Assembly (NCBI RefSeq): GCF_001870485.1
Contig: NZ_MDKE01000005.1
Span: forward strand, 34,658-98,657
Length of the DNA stretch: 64,000 nucleotides
Direction: 5' to 3'
DNA from: Oceanisphaera psychrotolerans
GTDB lineage: Bacteria > Pseudomonadota > Gammaproteobacteria > Enterobacterales > Aeromonadaceae
Shown in pieces: positions 20,595 to 31,423 of this stretch. The notes beneath the pieces were generated by a model that saw only the letters and a program-made list of their open reading frames with translations, made no database searches and was not told the DNA's origin. The translations under genes and the position numbers were made by a program. Position 1 is the stretch's first letter, and every line of letters begins with the position of its first letter.

Positions 20595-21938
20595 ATGATT
20601 ACAATTAAAAAAGGACTGGACCTCCCGGTTTCCGGGGCCCCAGAGCAAGTAATCTACGATGGCCCTGCCATCAAACGTGTTGCTACGCTGGGCGAGGAGT
20701 TTGTGGGCATGCGCCCTACCATGCACGTCAAGGTAGAGGATCGTGTCAAAAAAGGTCAGGTGATCTTCGAAGACAAGAAGAATCCAGGCGTTAAGTTCAC
20801 AGCTCCCGCCGCTGGTACCGTGGTTGAAATCAACCGTGGTGCCAAACGTGTACTGCAATCGGTCGTGATTGCCGTCGATGACAGCGAAGAACAGATTACT
20901 TTCTCAAAATACGCTTCCGCTGAACTTTCCAAACTGGAACCTGATACTGTCCGCGAACAGCTGGTTGAATCCGGCCTGTGGACGGCGCTGCGCACTCGTC
21001 CCTTTAGCAAGGTACCTGCCGTCGGTTCTACTCCTCGCTCCATCTTCGTCACCGCCATGGACACCAACCCGCTGAGCGCCAATGCCGAACTGATCATCAA
21101 GGAAAATGCGCAAGCCTTTACCGATGGTCTGCAGGTACTGAGCCGGTTGACCGAAGGCCAGGTGCACGTCTGTAAGGGCGAAGGCAGTCTGCCTCAGGCT
21201 CAGGCCAGCAACATCACCGAACAAGTGTTCAGTGGCGTGCATCCTGCCGGCCTGCCGGGCACGCACATTCACTTCATCGATCCGGTCGTGGCCGGCAAGG
21301 TGGTCTGGTATATCAATTACCAGGACGTGATTGCCTTCGGCAAGCTGTTCACCACCGGTGAGCTGTTTACCGACCGCGTGGTGGCGCTGGGTGGCCCGGT
21401 GGTACAGAAGCCGCGTCTGCTGCGTACCCGCCTCGGTGCCTCTCTGGAGGAGCTGACCGCCGGTGAACTGCAGAATGGTGAGAGCCGTGTTATTTCCGGT
21501 TCCGTGCTGTCCGGTACTACCGCCAATGGGCCTCACGCCTATCTGGGTCGTTACCACCTGCAGGTGTCGGTACTGGCCGAAGGCCGCGAGAAAGAATTTA
21601 TGGGCTGGCTGGCGCCGGGTGCCAACAAGTTCTCCGTGACCCGCGCCTACCTGAGCCACCTGACTAAGGGCAAGCTGTTCGATCTGACCACCACCACCAA
21701 CGGTTCCGCCCGTGCAATGGTGCCGATCGGCAACTACGAGCGCATCATGCCACTGGATATTCTGCCGACCCTGCTGCTGCGTGATCTGCTGTCCAATGAT
21801 ACCGATAGCGCCCAGACTCTGGGCTGCCTGGAGCTGGATGAAGAAGATCTGGCGCTCTGTACCTATGTGTGCCCGGGCAAGTACGATTACGGCCAGGCCC
21901 TGCGTCAGTGTCTGACCAAGATTGAGCTAGAGGGCTAA
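20595..21938 (+). CDS. nqrA: Na+-NQR subunit A
   Basis: The peripheral, quinone-interacting subunit of the sodium-pumping NADH:ubiquinone oxidoreductase. [18 protein letters not shown] is the standard NqrA start at the ATG at 20595, giving 447 residues; a GTG 12 bases upstream is in frame but not needed. [16 protein letters not shown] is the lipoyl-like portion and [11 protein letters not shown] closes the protein. First gene of a tightly packed eight-gene operon. Confidence 0.97.
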   Translation: MITIKKGLDLPVSGAPEQVIYDGPAIKRVATLGEEFVGMRPTMHVKVEDRVKKGQVIFEDKKNPGVKFTAPAAGTVVEINRGAKRVLQSVVIAVDDSEEQITFSKYASAELSKLEPDTVREQLVESGLWTALRTRPFSKVPAVGSTPRSIFVTAMDTNPLSANAELIIKENAQAFTDGLQVLSRLTEGQVHVCKGEGSLPQAQASNITEQVFSGVHPAGLPGTHIHFIDPVVAGKVVWYINYQDVIAFGKLFTTGELFTDRVVALGGPVVQKPRLLRTRLGASLEELTAGELQNGESRVISGSVLSGTTANGPHAYLGRYHLQVSVLAEGREKEFMGWLAPGANKFSVTRAYLSHLTKGKLFDLTTTTNGSARAMVPIGNYERIMPLDILPTLLLRDLLSNDTDSAQTLGCLELDEEDLALCTYVCPGKYDYGQALRQCLTKIELEG

Positions 21939-21941
21939 GTA

Positions 21942-23180
21942 ATGAGCTTGAAACACACTCTGGAAAAGCTCGAACACCATTTCGAGCCGGGCGGCAAATA
22001 CGAAAAGTTTTACGCCCTGTATGAAGCGGTCGCAACCGTGCTCTACACCCCAGGCATGGTGACCCGCAGCGGTGCCCATGTGCGTGACAGCATCGATCTG
22101 AAGCGCATCATGATCATGGTCTGGATGGCGACCTTTCCGGCCATGTTCTTCGGCATGTACAACACCGGTGGTCAGGCGATCAGTGCTCTGACCAACCTGT
22201 ACAGCCCGGCTGAACTGGCGGCGGTCATCGATGGCAACTGGCGCTATGGTCTGGCGCAGAGCCTGGGGGCCACCATGGGTGAAGGCGCAGGCTGGGGCAG
22301 CAATATGCTGCTGGGTGCGACCTACTTCCTGCCTATCTACCTGACAGTGTTCCTGGTCGGTGGCTTTTGGGAAGTGCTGTTCGCTTCCGTGCGCAAGCAC
22401 GAAGTGAACGAAGGTTTCTTCGTGACCTCCGTGCTGTTCGCCCTGATTGTGCCCGCCACTCTGCCCCTGTGGCAGGCGGCGCTGGGTATCACCTTCGGCG
22501 TGGTTATGGCTAAGGAAATCTTCGGCGGTACCGGCAAGAACTTCCTCAACCCGGCCCTGGCCGGCCGTGCCTTCCTGTTCTTCGCCTATCCGGCCGAGAT
22601 TTCAGGTGACACCGTCTGGACTGCCGTTGACGGCTTCTCCGGTGCGACTGCTCTGGGCCAGTGGGCCAGCGGTGGTCAGGCTGCGCTGATGGACGTGAAC
22701 AGCGGCACCCTGATCAGCTGGATGGATGCCTTTATCGGTAACATCCAGGGCTCCATCGGTGAGGTGTCTACCCTGGCTATCCTGCTGGGCGGCCTGTTCA
22801 TCATCTATCTGGGTATTGCCTCCTGGCGTATCGTGGGTGGTGTGATGCTCGGCATGGTGGTGACAGCGACCCTGTTCAACATCATCGGCTCCGACACCAA
22901 CAGCATGTTCAGCATGCCCTGGTACTGGCACCTGGTGCTGGGTGGTTTTGCCTTCGGCATGATGTTCATGGCGACCGACCCGGTGTCTGCTTCCTTTACC
23001 AACAAGGGTAAATGGTGGTACGGCGCGCTGATCGGCGTCATGGTGGTGCTGATCCGTGTGGTTAACCCGGCCTTCCCCGAAGGCATGATGCTGGCCATTC
23101 TGTTCGCCAACCTGTTCGCCCCCTTGTTCGACCACTTCGTGGTGCAGGCCAATATCAAACGGAGGCTGGCTCGTGGCTAA
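21942..23180 (+). CDS. nqrB: Na+-NQR subunit B
   Basis: A membrane subunit binding riboflavin and covalent FMN and contributing the sodium channel. The 412 residues have many membrane helices. The flavinylation motif SGAT places the modified Thr at residue 236, the same number as known for Vibrio cholerae. [17 protein letters not shown] is a conserved block. It follows nqrA after three bases and overlaps nqrC by eight. Confidence 0.97.
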   Translation: MSLKHTLEKLEHHFEPGGKYEKFYALYEAVATVLYTPGMVTRSGAHVRDSIDLKRIMIMVWMATFPAMFFGMYNTGGQAISALTNLYSPAELAAVIDGNWRYGLAQSLGATMGEGAGWGSNMLLGATYFLPIYLTVFLVGGFWEVLFASVRKHEVNEGFFVTSVLFALIVPATLPLWQAALGITFGVVMAKEIFGGTGKNFLNPALAGRAFLFFAYPAEISGDTVWTAVDGFSGATALGQWASGGQAALMDVNSGTLISWMDAFIGNIQGSIGEVSTLAILLGGLFIIYLGIASWRIVGGVMLGMVVTATLFNIIGSDTNSMFSMPWYWHLVLGGFAFGMMFMATDPVSASFTNKGKWWYGALIGVMVVLIRVVNPAFPEGMMLAILFANLFAPLFDHFVVQANIKRRLARG

Positions 23181-23935
23181 GAAAGAAACTATCGGCAGAA
23201 CCTTTGCCGTGATCGGCGGCCTTTGTCTGGTTTGCTCTGTGGTGGTATCCGGCGCAGCAGTATTGCTGAAGCCGACCCAGCAGCGTAACCAGGCCCTGGA
23301 CGTACAGACCAATATCGTTGACGTGGCCGGTCTGGGCCGTGCCAATGTGGCGGAAAACTACGAGCGCTTTATCGATGCTCGTCTGTTGGACCTGACCACC
23401 GGTGAGTTCTCGGACAAATCGGTACAGGGCTACAACCAGCGCAACGCGGCCAAGGAGCCGTCCACCAGCATCAAGCTGAGCCCGAGTGATGATCCGGCCG
23501 GTATTCGCCGTCGCGCCAATCTGGTGCCGGTGTATATGGCCAAGGACGAAGACGGCGAGCTGGACAGCATCATACTGCCGATCCATGGTCAGGGCCTGTG
23601 GTCTACCATGTATGCGTTTGTCGCCGTTGCACCCGATGGCAACACCATCAAGGGCATCACCTACTACGAGCAGGGTGAAACCCCCGGACTCGGCGGTGAG
23701 GTGGAAAACCCCAACTGGCGTGCCCAGTTTGTCGGCAAGAAGCTGTTTGACGACAACGGCCAGCCGGCGCTGAAAGTGGTGAAAGGGGGAGCCCCCGAAG
23801 GTGCTCCTTCCAGCGTAGACGGCCTGTCTGGCGCTACCCTGACTTCCAACGGCGTGCAACACACCTTTGAATTCTGGCTCGGTGAGCAGGGCTTCGGTCC
23901 TTTCCTGGCCAAGGTTCGTGAAGGAGAGCTGAACA

Positions 23936-23943
<8 letters not shown>
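23173..23943 (+). CDS. nqrC: Na+-NQR subunit C
   Basis: A single-anchor periplasmic flavoprotein that passes electrons through covalent FMN. A GTG start overlaps the end of nqrB. One membrane helix lies near residues 10-32. The [11 protein letters not shown] motif gives the FMN-accepting Thr at residue 222, a substrate for ApbE. The 256 residues are normal. It overlaps nqrD by eight bases. Confidence 0.96.
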
Positions 23944-24568
<625 letters not shown>

Positions 24569-24571
24569 TAA

Positions 24572-25168
24572 ATGGAACATTTTCTGAGTTTATTTGTTCG
24601 TGCCGTCTTCATCGAGAACCTGGCACTGGCCTTCTTTCTGGGGATGTGTACCTTCCTGGCGGTATCCAAGAAGGTAAAAACCTCGTTCGGTCTGGGGGTT
24701 GCGGTAACGGTGGTACTGACCATTTCGGTACCGGTTAACAACCTGATCTACAACTTCATCCTGAAAGATGGCGCCCTGGCCGAAGGGGTGGACCTGAGCT
24801 TCCTGAACTTCATTACCTTTATCGGGGTAATTGCGGCTCTGGTTCAGATCCTGGAAATGCTGCTGGACAAGTTCTTCCCTGCGCTCTACAACGCGCTCGG
24901 CATCTTCCTGCCGCTGATCACCGTAAACTGCGCCATCTTCGGTGGCGTGTCGTTCATGGTACAGCGGGACTATAACTTCGCCGAGTCCATCGTCTACGGC
25001 TTTGGCTCCGGCATTGGCTGGATGCTGGCAATCGTATTGCTGGCCGGTTTGCGCGAGAAGATGAAGTATGCGGATGTACCCGATGGTCTGCGCGGTCTGG
25101 GGATTACCTTTATCTCCGCCGGCCTGATGGCTCTGGGCTTCATGTCTTTCTCTGGCATATCTCTGTAA
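24572..25168 (+). CDS. nqrE: Na+-NQR subunit E
   Basis: A membrane subunit of 198 residues homologous to Nqr[20 protein letters not shown] and the [14 protein letters not shown] segment, with its conserved Cys, are diagnostic. With NqrD it forms the sodium path and holds an iron-sulfur centre. Fourth of the membrane genes in the operon. Confidence 0.96.
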   Translation: MEHFLSLFVRAVFIENLALAFFLGMCTFLAVSKKVKTSFGLGVAVTVVLTISVPVNNLIYNFILKDGALAEGVDLSFLNFITFIGVIAALVQILEMLLDKFFPALYNALGIFLPLITVNCAIFGGVSFMVQRDYNFAESIVYGFGSGIGWMLAIVLLAGLREKMKYADVPDGLRGLGITFISAGLMALGFMSFSGISL

Positions 25169-25194
25169 CCCCAGTGATAGAAAAGGAATAATCG

Positions 25195-26418
25195 ATGGAA
25201 ATCATTCTAGGCGTGGTCATGTTCACCGTGATCGTGCTGGTCCTGGTAAGCGTTATCCTGTTTGCCAAGTCCAAGCTGGTCGCGGAAGGGGATGTGACTA
25301 TCAGCATCAACGACGATCCCGACAAGGCCATCACCACCGGCGCCGGCGGCAAGCTGCTGGGCGCCCTGGCGGCCAACGGTATCTTCGTGTCTTCTGCCTG
25401 TGGCGGCGGTGGCTCCTGTGGTCAGTGCCGGGTGCGCATTCTGGAAGGGGGCGGTGAAATTCTGCCTACCGAACAGGATCACATCTCCAAGCGCGAAGCG
25501 CGTGAAGGCGAGCGTCTGTCCTGTCAGGTCAACGTCAAGCAGGACATGAAAATCGAGCTGCCGGAAGAAGTGTTCGGCATCAAGAAGTGGGATTGCGAAG
25601 TTATCTCCAACGATAACAAGGCGACCTTCATCAAGGAACTGAAGCTGAAGATCCCCAACGGCGAAAGCGTGCCTTTCCGTGCCGGTGGTTATATTCAGAT
25701 TGAAGCGCCTGCCCATCACGTCAAGTACAAAGACTTCGATGTGCCCGAGGAATACCGGGAAGACTGGGACAAGTTCAAGATCTTCGAGCTGGAGTCCAAA
25801 GTAGACGAGGAAACCATCCGCGCCTACTCCATGGCCAACTATCCGGAAGAAGAAGGCATCATCATGCTCAACGTGCGCATCGCGACCCCGCCGCCACGTA
25901 ACTGGAGCGCGCCTCCGGGCAAGATGTCTTCCTACATCTGGTCGCTCAAGGCCGGTGACAAGGCCACCATTTCCGGTCCCTTCGGTGAATTCTTCGCCAA
26001 GGATACCGATGCAGAAATGGTGTTTATCGGTGGTGGTGCCGGTATGGCGCCGATGCGTTCGCACATCTTCGACCAGCTCAAGCGTCTTAACTCCAAGCGC
26101 AAGATCAGCTTCTGGTACGGTGCCCGTTCCAAGCGCGAAATGTTCTATGTGGAAGATTTCGACGGTCTGCAGGAGCAGTGCGAGAACTTCCAGTGGCATG
26201 TGGCGTTGAGCGATCCTCAGCCCGATGACAACTGGGACGGTTACACCGGATTTATCCATAACGTGTTGTATGACAACTATCTGCGGGATCACGAAGCTCC
26301 CGAAGATTGTGAATACTACATGTGTGGTCCGCCGGTGATGAACGCCGCCGTGATCTCCATGCTCAAGAACCTGGGCGTTGAAGACGACAACATTCTGCTG
26401 GATGACTTTGGTGGTTAA
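25195..26418 (+). CDS. nqrF: Na+-NQR subunit F
   Basis: The NADH-oxidising entry subunit. An N-terminal membrane helix (residues 1-25) is followed by a 2Fe-2S ferredoxin domain with [10 protein letters not shown] and a later Cys in RLSCQVNV, then a ferredoxin-reductase domain with the FAD-binding [11 protein letters not shown] and the NADH-side [12 protein letters not shown]. The 407 residues and the DDFGG ending are normal. AAGGA lies before the ATG. Confidence 0.97.
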   Translation: MEIILGVVMFTVIVLVLVSVILFAKSKLVAEGDVTISINDDPDKAITTGAGGKLLGALAANGIFVSSACGGGGSCGQCRVRILEGGGEILPTEQDHISKREAREGERLSCQVNVKQDMKIELPEEVFGIKKWDCEVISNDNKATFIKELKLKIPNGESVPFRAGGYIQIEAPAHHVKYKDFDVPEEYREDWDKFKIFELESKVDEETIRAYSMANYPEEEGIIMLNVRIATPPPRNWSAPPGKMSSYIWSLKAGDKATISGPFGEFFAKDTDAEMVFIGGGAGMAPMRSHIFDQLKRLNSKRKISFWYGARSKREMFYVEDFDGLQEQCENFQWHVALSDPQPDDNWDGYTGFIHNVLYDNYLRDHEAPEDCEYYMCGPPVMNAAVISMLKNLGVEDDNILLDDFGG

Positions 26419-26424
26419 ACACTG

Positions 26425-27459
26425 ATGATGTCTTATGTAACTAAATGGCTGGCCCCCCTGGGGCTGGCCTTTTTATTGGTCGCCTGTAAACCGGCGACGG
26501 TCGAGCATCCCCAATTGCATCTGACCGGCAATACCATGGGTACCTACTATTCGGTCAAGGTGGTGGGGGCCGAAGAGTCCCGGGCCCAGGTATTACAGGC
26601 GGAGATCGACCGCCGGCTGGAGCGGGTCAACGAGCAGATGTCCACCTATCGGGAAGACTCGGAGCTGAGTCGCTTCAATCGGTTCGGGGAGCCGACCCCT
26701 TTCAGGGTGTCGGCGGATACCGCCCGGGTGGTCACGGCGGCGCTGCAATTGGGACGAATGACCGAGGGGGCGCTGGATGTCACCGTGGGCCCGCTGGTCA
26801 ACCTGTGGGGCTTTGGTCCCGATGCCCGTCCAACCCGGGTGCCCAGCTTGCAACAGTTGGCACAGATTCGTGAACGAACCGGACTGCAACATCTGCGGGT
26901 GACAGTCGATAGCGAAGCGGAGTACCTGTACAAACAGTTGCCCGAACTCGCCGTGGATCTGTCGGCCATCGCCAAGGGGTTTGGCGTGGATGTGGTATCC
27001 GAGTATCTGGCGGAACAGGGACTGACCGATCATCTGGTGGAAATTGGTGGTGAGGTACGGCTCAGTGGCCTCAATGCCCATGGCCAGCCCTGGCGGATTG
27101 CGGTGGAAAAACCGGAAACCGGTAGTGGCTCGGTACAGCAGGTGATTGCCATCGGTAACAGTAGCGTGGCGACCTCCGGCGACTATCGCAATTACTACGA
27201 GCTGGACGGGCAACGGTTGTCTCACACCATCGATCCCCAGACCGGCCGGCCCATTACCCATCAGCTGGCGTCGGTGACAGTGATACATCCATCCTGTATG
27301 ATCGCCGATGGACTAGCGACCGCGCTGACGGTCATGGGTACCGAGCGAGCCCTGGTGTTTGCCGAGCAACATCAGCTGGCAGTCTATCTGCTGACCAAGA
27401 CCGATGAGGGCTTCAGAGTGGATATGACCAGCGCCTTCAAGAAGTATTTAAGAGGTTGA
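26425..27459 (+). CDS. apbE: FAD:protein FMN transferase (lipoprotein)
   Basis: Attaches FMN to Thr of NqrB and NqrC using FAD and Mg2+. The lipobox FLLVAC has its Cys at residue 21, placing the enzyme at the periplasmic face. GNTMGTYYSV is the flavin-binding opening; ALDVTVGPLVNLWGFGP and AIAKGFGVDVVSEYLAEQGL are core blocks. Its place directly after nqrF fits its job on this complex. It ends one base before nqrM. Confidence 0.95.
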   Translation: MMSYVTKWLAPLGLAFLLVACKPATVEHPQLHLTGNTMGTYYSVKVVGAEESRAQVLQAEIDRRLERVNEQMSTYREDSELSRFNRFGEPTPFRVSADTARVVTAALQLGRMTEGALDVTVGPLVNLWGFGPDARPTRVPSLQQLAQIRERTGLQHLRVTVDSEAEYLYKQLPELAVDLSAIAKGFGVDVVSEYLAEQGLTDHLVEIGGEVRLSGLNAHGQPWRIAVEKPETGSGSVQQVIAIGNSSVATSGDYRNYYELDGQRLSHTIDPQTGRPITHQLASVTVIHPSCMIADGLATALTVMGTERALVFAEQHQLAVYLLTKTDEGFRVDMTSAFKKYLRG

Positions 27460-27460
27460 T

Positions 27461-27685
27461 ATGCTGTATTTTCTGATTACCTTTGGTGTCTTTGCGCTGG
27501 TGATTTTTGCCATGGCCATCGGCTATATCGTGCAGCGCAAGACCATTGCCGGCTCCTGTGGCGGTCTTGGCAGCATCGGGGTGGAAAAAGCCTGTGACTG
27601 CCCGGATCCGTGCGAAAGCCGCAAGAAAAAAATGGCCAAGGAAGAAGCCCGCCGACAGATGCTGGAAGAAAACCGGATCATCTAA
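27461..27685 (+). CDS. nqrM: Na+-NQR maturation protein NqrM
   Basis: A 74-residue membrane protein (DUF539) needed to insert the iron-sulfur centre between NqrD and NqrE. One N-terminal helix is followed by four Cys in GSCGGLG, KACDCPDPC, the expected iron-binding set. Last gene of the nqr-apbE operon. Confidence 0.93.
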   Translation: MLYFLITFGVFALVIFAMAIGYIVQRKTIAGSCGGLGSIGVEKACDCPDPCESRKKKMAKEEARRQMLEENRII

Positions 27686-27690
27686 CCTCC

Positions 27691-27760
27691 GGGATTGGGG
27701 ACGGGTGATTAGGGACTGGGGGCGCTGTGATCGAGTCCCGAATCCCTGATCCCCAATCCC
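27691..27760. repeat. Long imperfect hairpin of GGGATTGGGGA type
   Basis: GGGATTGGGGA at 27691-27701 pairs perfectly with TCCCCAATCCC at 27750-27760. Inner ATTAGGGACT pairs with AGTCCCGAAT with one mismatch. The unit is built from short G-rich words related to the heptamers at 35482-35528. It lies between nqrM and dinB and may end the nqr transcript. Confidence 0.65.
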
Positions 27761-27772
27761 CGCTTTGCCCTC

Positions 27773-28828
27773 ATGCGGAAGATCATTCATGTCGACATGG
27801 ACTGCTTCTTTGCGGCAGTAGAGATGCGTGCCCATCCGGAGTGGCGCGATATTCCGCTGGCCATCGGTGGCAGCGCCAGCCGGCGTGGCGTCATCGCCAC
27901 CTGCAACTATCCGGCCCGGGCCTATGGCATCCGCTCGGCCATGGCCAGCCATCAGGCGCTGCAACGGTGTCCGCAACTGTTACTGGTTCCGGGCAACATG
28001 GCCGAGTACAAGGCGGTCTCAAGACAAATCCGGGAAATCTTTCATCGCTATACCGATCTGGTCGAGCCGCTGTCGCTGGATGAAGCCTATCTTGATGTGA
28101 CCAACAGCTCCCTGTTCGGCGGCAGCGCCACCCGTATTGCGGAAGATATTCGCCGTACCATCGAGTTTGAGCTGCAGCTGACCGCATCTGCCGGCGTCGC
28201 TCCCAATAAATTGCTGGCCAAAATCGCCTCGGAACAAAACAAGCCGAACGGACTCTTTGTGTTGCCTCCCGCGGCGGTGGCCGATTTTGTGCGTGACCTT
28301 CCCTTGTCCTGCATTCCCGGCGTGGGGCGCAAGACCACGGAAAAACTCAAGGCGCTCGGGCTGGAGCACTGTGGTCAGCTGAGAGAGGTGGGCGAGCAGG
28401 AGCTGGTGCGTCGTTTTGGCAAGTTTGGGCAATTGCTGTGGCTGCGGGCGCAGGGGATTGACGAGCGTCCGGTACAGACCGAGCGGGTGAGGAAGTCGGT
28501 GGGGGTGGAAACCACGCTAGCGGAGGATATCCATCATCTGGAGCAGGGACGACAGGTACTGCTGCGGTTGTGGCCCGAGCTGATGCGCCGGCTGGCCGGA
28601 CGGACAATAAAGGGACTCTGTCTCAAGCTGAAGTTTGACGACTTTAATCAGACGACGCTGTCTCGTCGGTGCCTTTGCCCACAACCGGAATTAGCCGAGC
28701 AGCTCTGTGCCGAAGGGTGGGAGCGTGCCAGAGGACGGGGGATCAGGCTGATAGGAGTCAGTGTCGAGTTATATCACGAAGGCAATGAGCTGGCTGTTCA
28801 GGGGGAGCAGCTGAACTTCAACTGGTAG
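27773..28828 (+). CDS. dinB: DNA polymerase IV
   Basis: A Y-family translesion polymerase. The 351 residues begin with IIHVDMDCFFAAVEMR (catalytic Asp at 8 and 10), and SLDEAYLD carries the second acidic pair. PGVGRKTTEKLKALG is the helix-hairpin-helix of the thumb. The C-terminus has no clear beta-clamp motif beyond ELAVQGEQLNFNW, which may include it. No LexA box was seen upstream; the preceding bases are the G-rich hairpin. Confidence 0.94.
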   Translation: MRKIIHVDMDCFFAAVEMRAHPEWRDIPLAIGGSASRRGVIATCNYPARAYGIRSAMASHQALQRCPQLLLVPGNMAEYKAVSRQIREIFHRYTDLVEPLSLDEAYLDVTNSSLFGGSATRIAEDIRRTIEFELQLTASAGVAPNKLLAKIASEQNKPNGLFVLPPAAVADFVRDLPLSCIPGVGRKTTEKLKALGLEHCGQLREVGEQELVRRFGKFGQLLWLRAQGIDERPVQTERVRKSVGVETTLAEDIHHLEQGRQVLLRLWPELMRRLAGRTIKGLCLKLKFDDFNQTTLSRRCLCPQPELAEQLCAEGWERARGRGIRLIGVSVELYHEGNELAVQGEQLNFNW

Positions 28829-28842
28829 TCGGCGGGTTGGTG

Positions 28843-29022
28843 TCAGGACTTGTGCGGTTCGGTCTCGTCCGGCGTCACGGCGAGGGTAGCATCCGCATCG
28901 GTAGTGCTCTTGGCTGCTACCTTGGTGGTTTGCTGGGCTTTGGCCACTATCGTATCGGCCGAAGCGGCTTCCAGATAACCGGCACTCAGGGCCAGAAACA
29001 GGGCAATGGATGTTGTTTTCAT
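28843..29022 (-). CDS. Small secreted peptide, unknown function
   Basis: A 59-codon reading frame starting at ATG 29022 and ending at TGA 28843. Residues 1-22 form a good signal peptide (MKTTSIALFLALSAGYLEAA, then SA). The mature part is about 37 residues, rich in Thr, Ala, Asp and Lys, without Cys. It is tail to tail with dinB, 14 bases apart, and is preceded by an A/T-rich stretch at 29040-29090 suitable for a promoter. The signal peptide and clean frame support coding; no homologue is recognised. Confidence 0.55.
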   Translation of the reverse strand: MKTTSIALFLALSAGYLEAASADTIVAKAQQTTKVAAKSTTDADATLAVTPDETEPHKS

Positions 29023-29162
29023 GTTGAGGTTCTCATTAAGCTTTGAAGTCTAACTATCTTAACATATTGAAATAAAATGTAAAATCAGACTGGCTCTGTG
29101 CCGGCAAAGCCGAGCCGTCAGGCGATGGCCGGGAGAGCCTTGCCGGGTCTCAGGAGGGGCTG

Positions 29163-29489
29163 TTATTTCAGCCGATCTTCTTCAACGAATTGCCAGCCGT
29201 GATTGGCGGCAGGCGATACCGGCTGCGAAGCCGCCGGCGGTGGGGCTATCACCACGGTGGTGCCGTTGGACGGACTCTCCAGTGCCGGGCTGTCGCGGCC
29301 GTCGTCCGGTGACGTTGCCGTGATACGGGCCGGTGCTTCCTGTCGTCTGTCGTCCTGAATCCCGGGGGCCAGCTTGCGGGTTTCATCCAGCACCTCACGG
29401 CCAAAATCGATGATACCACTGAAGATATTACCGGCCATTGCCGGCGTGGCCAGCACGGTCAGCAGCAAATAGAAAGGGGCGCTTTTCAT
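29163..29489 (-). CDS. Secreted protein of unknown function
   Basis: The ATG at 29489 is preferred because GGAGG lies eight bases before it and a clear signal peptide follows (MKSAPFYLLLTVLATPAMA). An in-frame ATG at 29531 would bury it. The mature part is about 89 residues, starting GNIFSGIIDFGREVLDETRK, then a Pro/Ser-rich low-complexity region (VIAPPPAASQPVSPAA) and a short HGWQFVEEDRLK ending. It is probably periplasmic. No family is recognised. Confidence 0.65.
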   Translation of the reverse strand: MKSAPFYLLLTVLATPAMAGNIFSGIIDFGREVLDETRKLAPGIQDDRRQEAPARITATSPDDGRDSPALESPSNGTTVVIAPPPAASQPVSPAANHGWQFVEEDRLK

Positions 29490-29592
29490 GGCGGTTGCCT
29501 CCATTGAATTATTCCAGAGAGCATAAGCCAAATTGCGTCCCTTGAATACCGAATGCGACGGCCGAGGGTCGGTTGCTGACGCGGTAAGCCGG

Positions 29593-29627
29593 GAGGCGTG
29601 AGGTGCAAGACACTCCCTTCACGCCTC
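29593..29627. repeat. GTGAGG-type intergenic inverted repeat
   Basis: GAGGCGTGA at 29593-29601 pairs with TCACGCCTC at 29619-29627, just after the pepD stop. Same family as the repeats at 13857, 39773 and 53666. Confidence 0.6.
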
Positions 29628-29633
29628 GGGTTG

Positions 29634-31091
29634 TTACCGTTCGGGTATTTGCTTCAGCACCCGTACCAGCAATTGCCAGAAGCGGGAAACCGCTTCGATG
29701 TGCACCCGTTCGTCCGGCGAGTGGGCGCCCTGAATGGTCGGCCCGAAAGAGACCATATCCCACTCGGGGTAAGCCGCCTTGAACAGGCCGCATTCCAGCC
29801 CGGCGTGGATCACCTTGACCTCGGGCTGCACGCCAAACAGCGCCTTGTGGGTATCCAGCAGCAGCTGCATCACGGCGGAGTCCGGATCTGGCTGCCAGCC
29901 GGGATAGGCGCCGTCAAAGTGGCAGTCGGCGCCGGCCAGGCGAAAGACCGCCTGAGTCTGGCCGGCGACCCGCTCCCGGCCCTCATCACTGAGTGAACGG
30001 ATCAGGCACTGCACATGAATATGCTTGGCTTCGGTGCTGATGACCCCGAGATTGGTGGAGGTTTGCACCACATCCCGCATGCTGCGGCTCATTTCCATCA
30101 CCCCATGGGGGCAGGCGAACAGGGCGGCGCTCAGTCGCTGCTGCAACGCCGTGGTCATGACTCGCGCGGGCAACCCGGCCGGGGTCAGTTCCAGTGCAAT
30201 AAAATCATCGACCCCGGCAAATTCGCGCCGGTATTGCTGTTGGCGTGTGTCGACAAGCCTGGCCAGTGTTTCCATTGCATCGGCGGGCAGGGTCAGCAGG
30301 GCGCTGGCTTCCCGGGCGATGGCATTGCGCAGGGTGCCGCCGTTCAGCTCGGCCAGGCGAATGGTTTCATGCTGGCCGATATCCATCAGCAATTCGGCCA
30401 GCAGCTTGTTGGCGCTGGCACGGCCCTGATGAATGTTGATGCCGGAGTGACCACCGCGCAGGCCGGAGATGGTCAGGCGCAAGGCCTGGTGTCCGGTCGG
30501 TACCGGCTCTTGCTCGTAGGGCAGGGTGATGTTGGCGTCGACCCCGCCGGCGCACCCCATGTAGACATCACCGTCCTGCTCGGAGTCGGTGTTGAGCAGT
30601 ATCTCGCCCTGTAACAGCCCCGGCGCCAGGCCAAAGGCACCGGTCATGCCACTTTCTTCATCGATGGTCAGCAACACCTCCAGTGGGCCATGCTGCACCT
30701 TGTCATCGGCCAGCACCGCCAGGCAGGCGGCCAGGCCGATGCCGTTATCGGCACCCAGGGTGGTGCCCCGGGCCCGCACCCAGGCGCCGTCGATATAAGG
30801 TTGTATCGGATCCTGCGTGAAATCATGTTCGGTGTCGGCATTGGCCTGGGGCACCATGTCCATATGGGCTTGCAGGATCACACCTTTACACCTTTCCAGC
30901 CCGGCGGTGGCGGCCTTGCGGATTATCAGATTACCGATGGCGTCCTGTATGACTTCCAACCCCTGGCTGCCGGCCCAGTCGGCGATCCATTGGCGCACCG
31001 CGGCCTCGTGGCCGGACGGATGGGGAATGCTGCACAGGGTGTCGAAAAATTGCCACAGCAGGTGAGGAGAAAGCTGACGAATAGAGGACAT
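29634..31091 (-). CDS. pepD: Aminoacyl-histidine dipeptidase (peptidase D)
   Basis: A cytosolic zinc dipeptidase (M20 family) hydrolysing Xaa-His and other dipeptides. The 485 residues match PepD. Metal-site motifs are QAHMDMV with His76, GADNGIG, and TIDEESGMTGAFGL with the catalytic Glu pair; the dimerisation domain holds RGGHSGINIH. HAGLECG and GAHSPDERVHI close the site. It diverges from gpt, the same neighbour as in E. coli. Confidence 0.95.
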   Translation of the reverse strand: MSSIRQLSPHLLWQFFDTLCSIPHPSGHEAAVRQWIADWAGSQGLEVIQDAIGNLIIRKAATAGLERCKGVILQAHMDMVPQANADTEHDFTQDPIQPYIDGAWVRARGTTLGADNGIGLAACLAVLADDKVQHGPLEVLLTIDEESGMTGAFGLAPGLLQGEILLNTDSEQDGDVYMGCAGGVDANITLPYEQEPVPTGHQALRLTISGLRGGHSGINIHQGRASANKLLAELLMDIGQHETIRLAELNGGTLRNAIAREASALLTLPADAMETLARLVDTRQQQYRREFAGVDDFIALELTPAGLPARVMTTALQQRLSAALFACPHGVMEMSRSMRDVVQTSTNLGVISTEAKHIHVQCLIRSLSDEGRERVAGQTQAVFRLAGADCHFDGAYPGWQPDPDSAVMQLLLDTHKALFGVQPEVKVIHAGLECGLFKAAYPEWDMVSFGPTIQGAHSPDERVHIEAVSRFWQLLVRVLKQIPER

Positions 31092-31275
31092 GGGATACCT
31101 TGTTCACGGAGCCACGGGATAAGGCGACAGCTTAACGCGCTCTTGTTCCGGTTATCCATTCATTAAATGTCGGCGGGCGATAATCCTGACCGACATCACG
31201 ATGGGCAAGTGTTCCCCCAGCCCGGGTCCTGTAACCGGGGTCGAATAAAGCTCGGGCAATAAAAAGTTGTAACTC

Positions 31276-31304
31276 TGGTCAAGAATGGGAGTGATCTCTA
31301 TAAT
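31276..31304 (+). promoter_or_regulatory. Probable sigma-70 promoter for gpt
   Basis: TGGTCA at 31276-31281 and a consensus TATAAT at 31299-31304 are separated by 17 bases. The site lies 119 bases before gpt within the 332-base gap between the divergent pepD and gpt genes. Nothing else was recognised in that gap. Confidence 0.6.
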
Positions 31305-31423
31305 GCGACCATTGTTTGCTCGTTGTCTGGCTGAGGCTGGCTGCCTATCGGCGGTGCCTGAAACACCGCAACGGGCAGCGGTGTCCATCTTGTCTTGAAA
31401 GCTAACACCCAAAGGTTCTTTTT

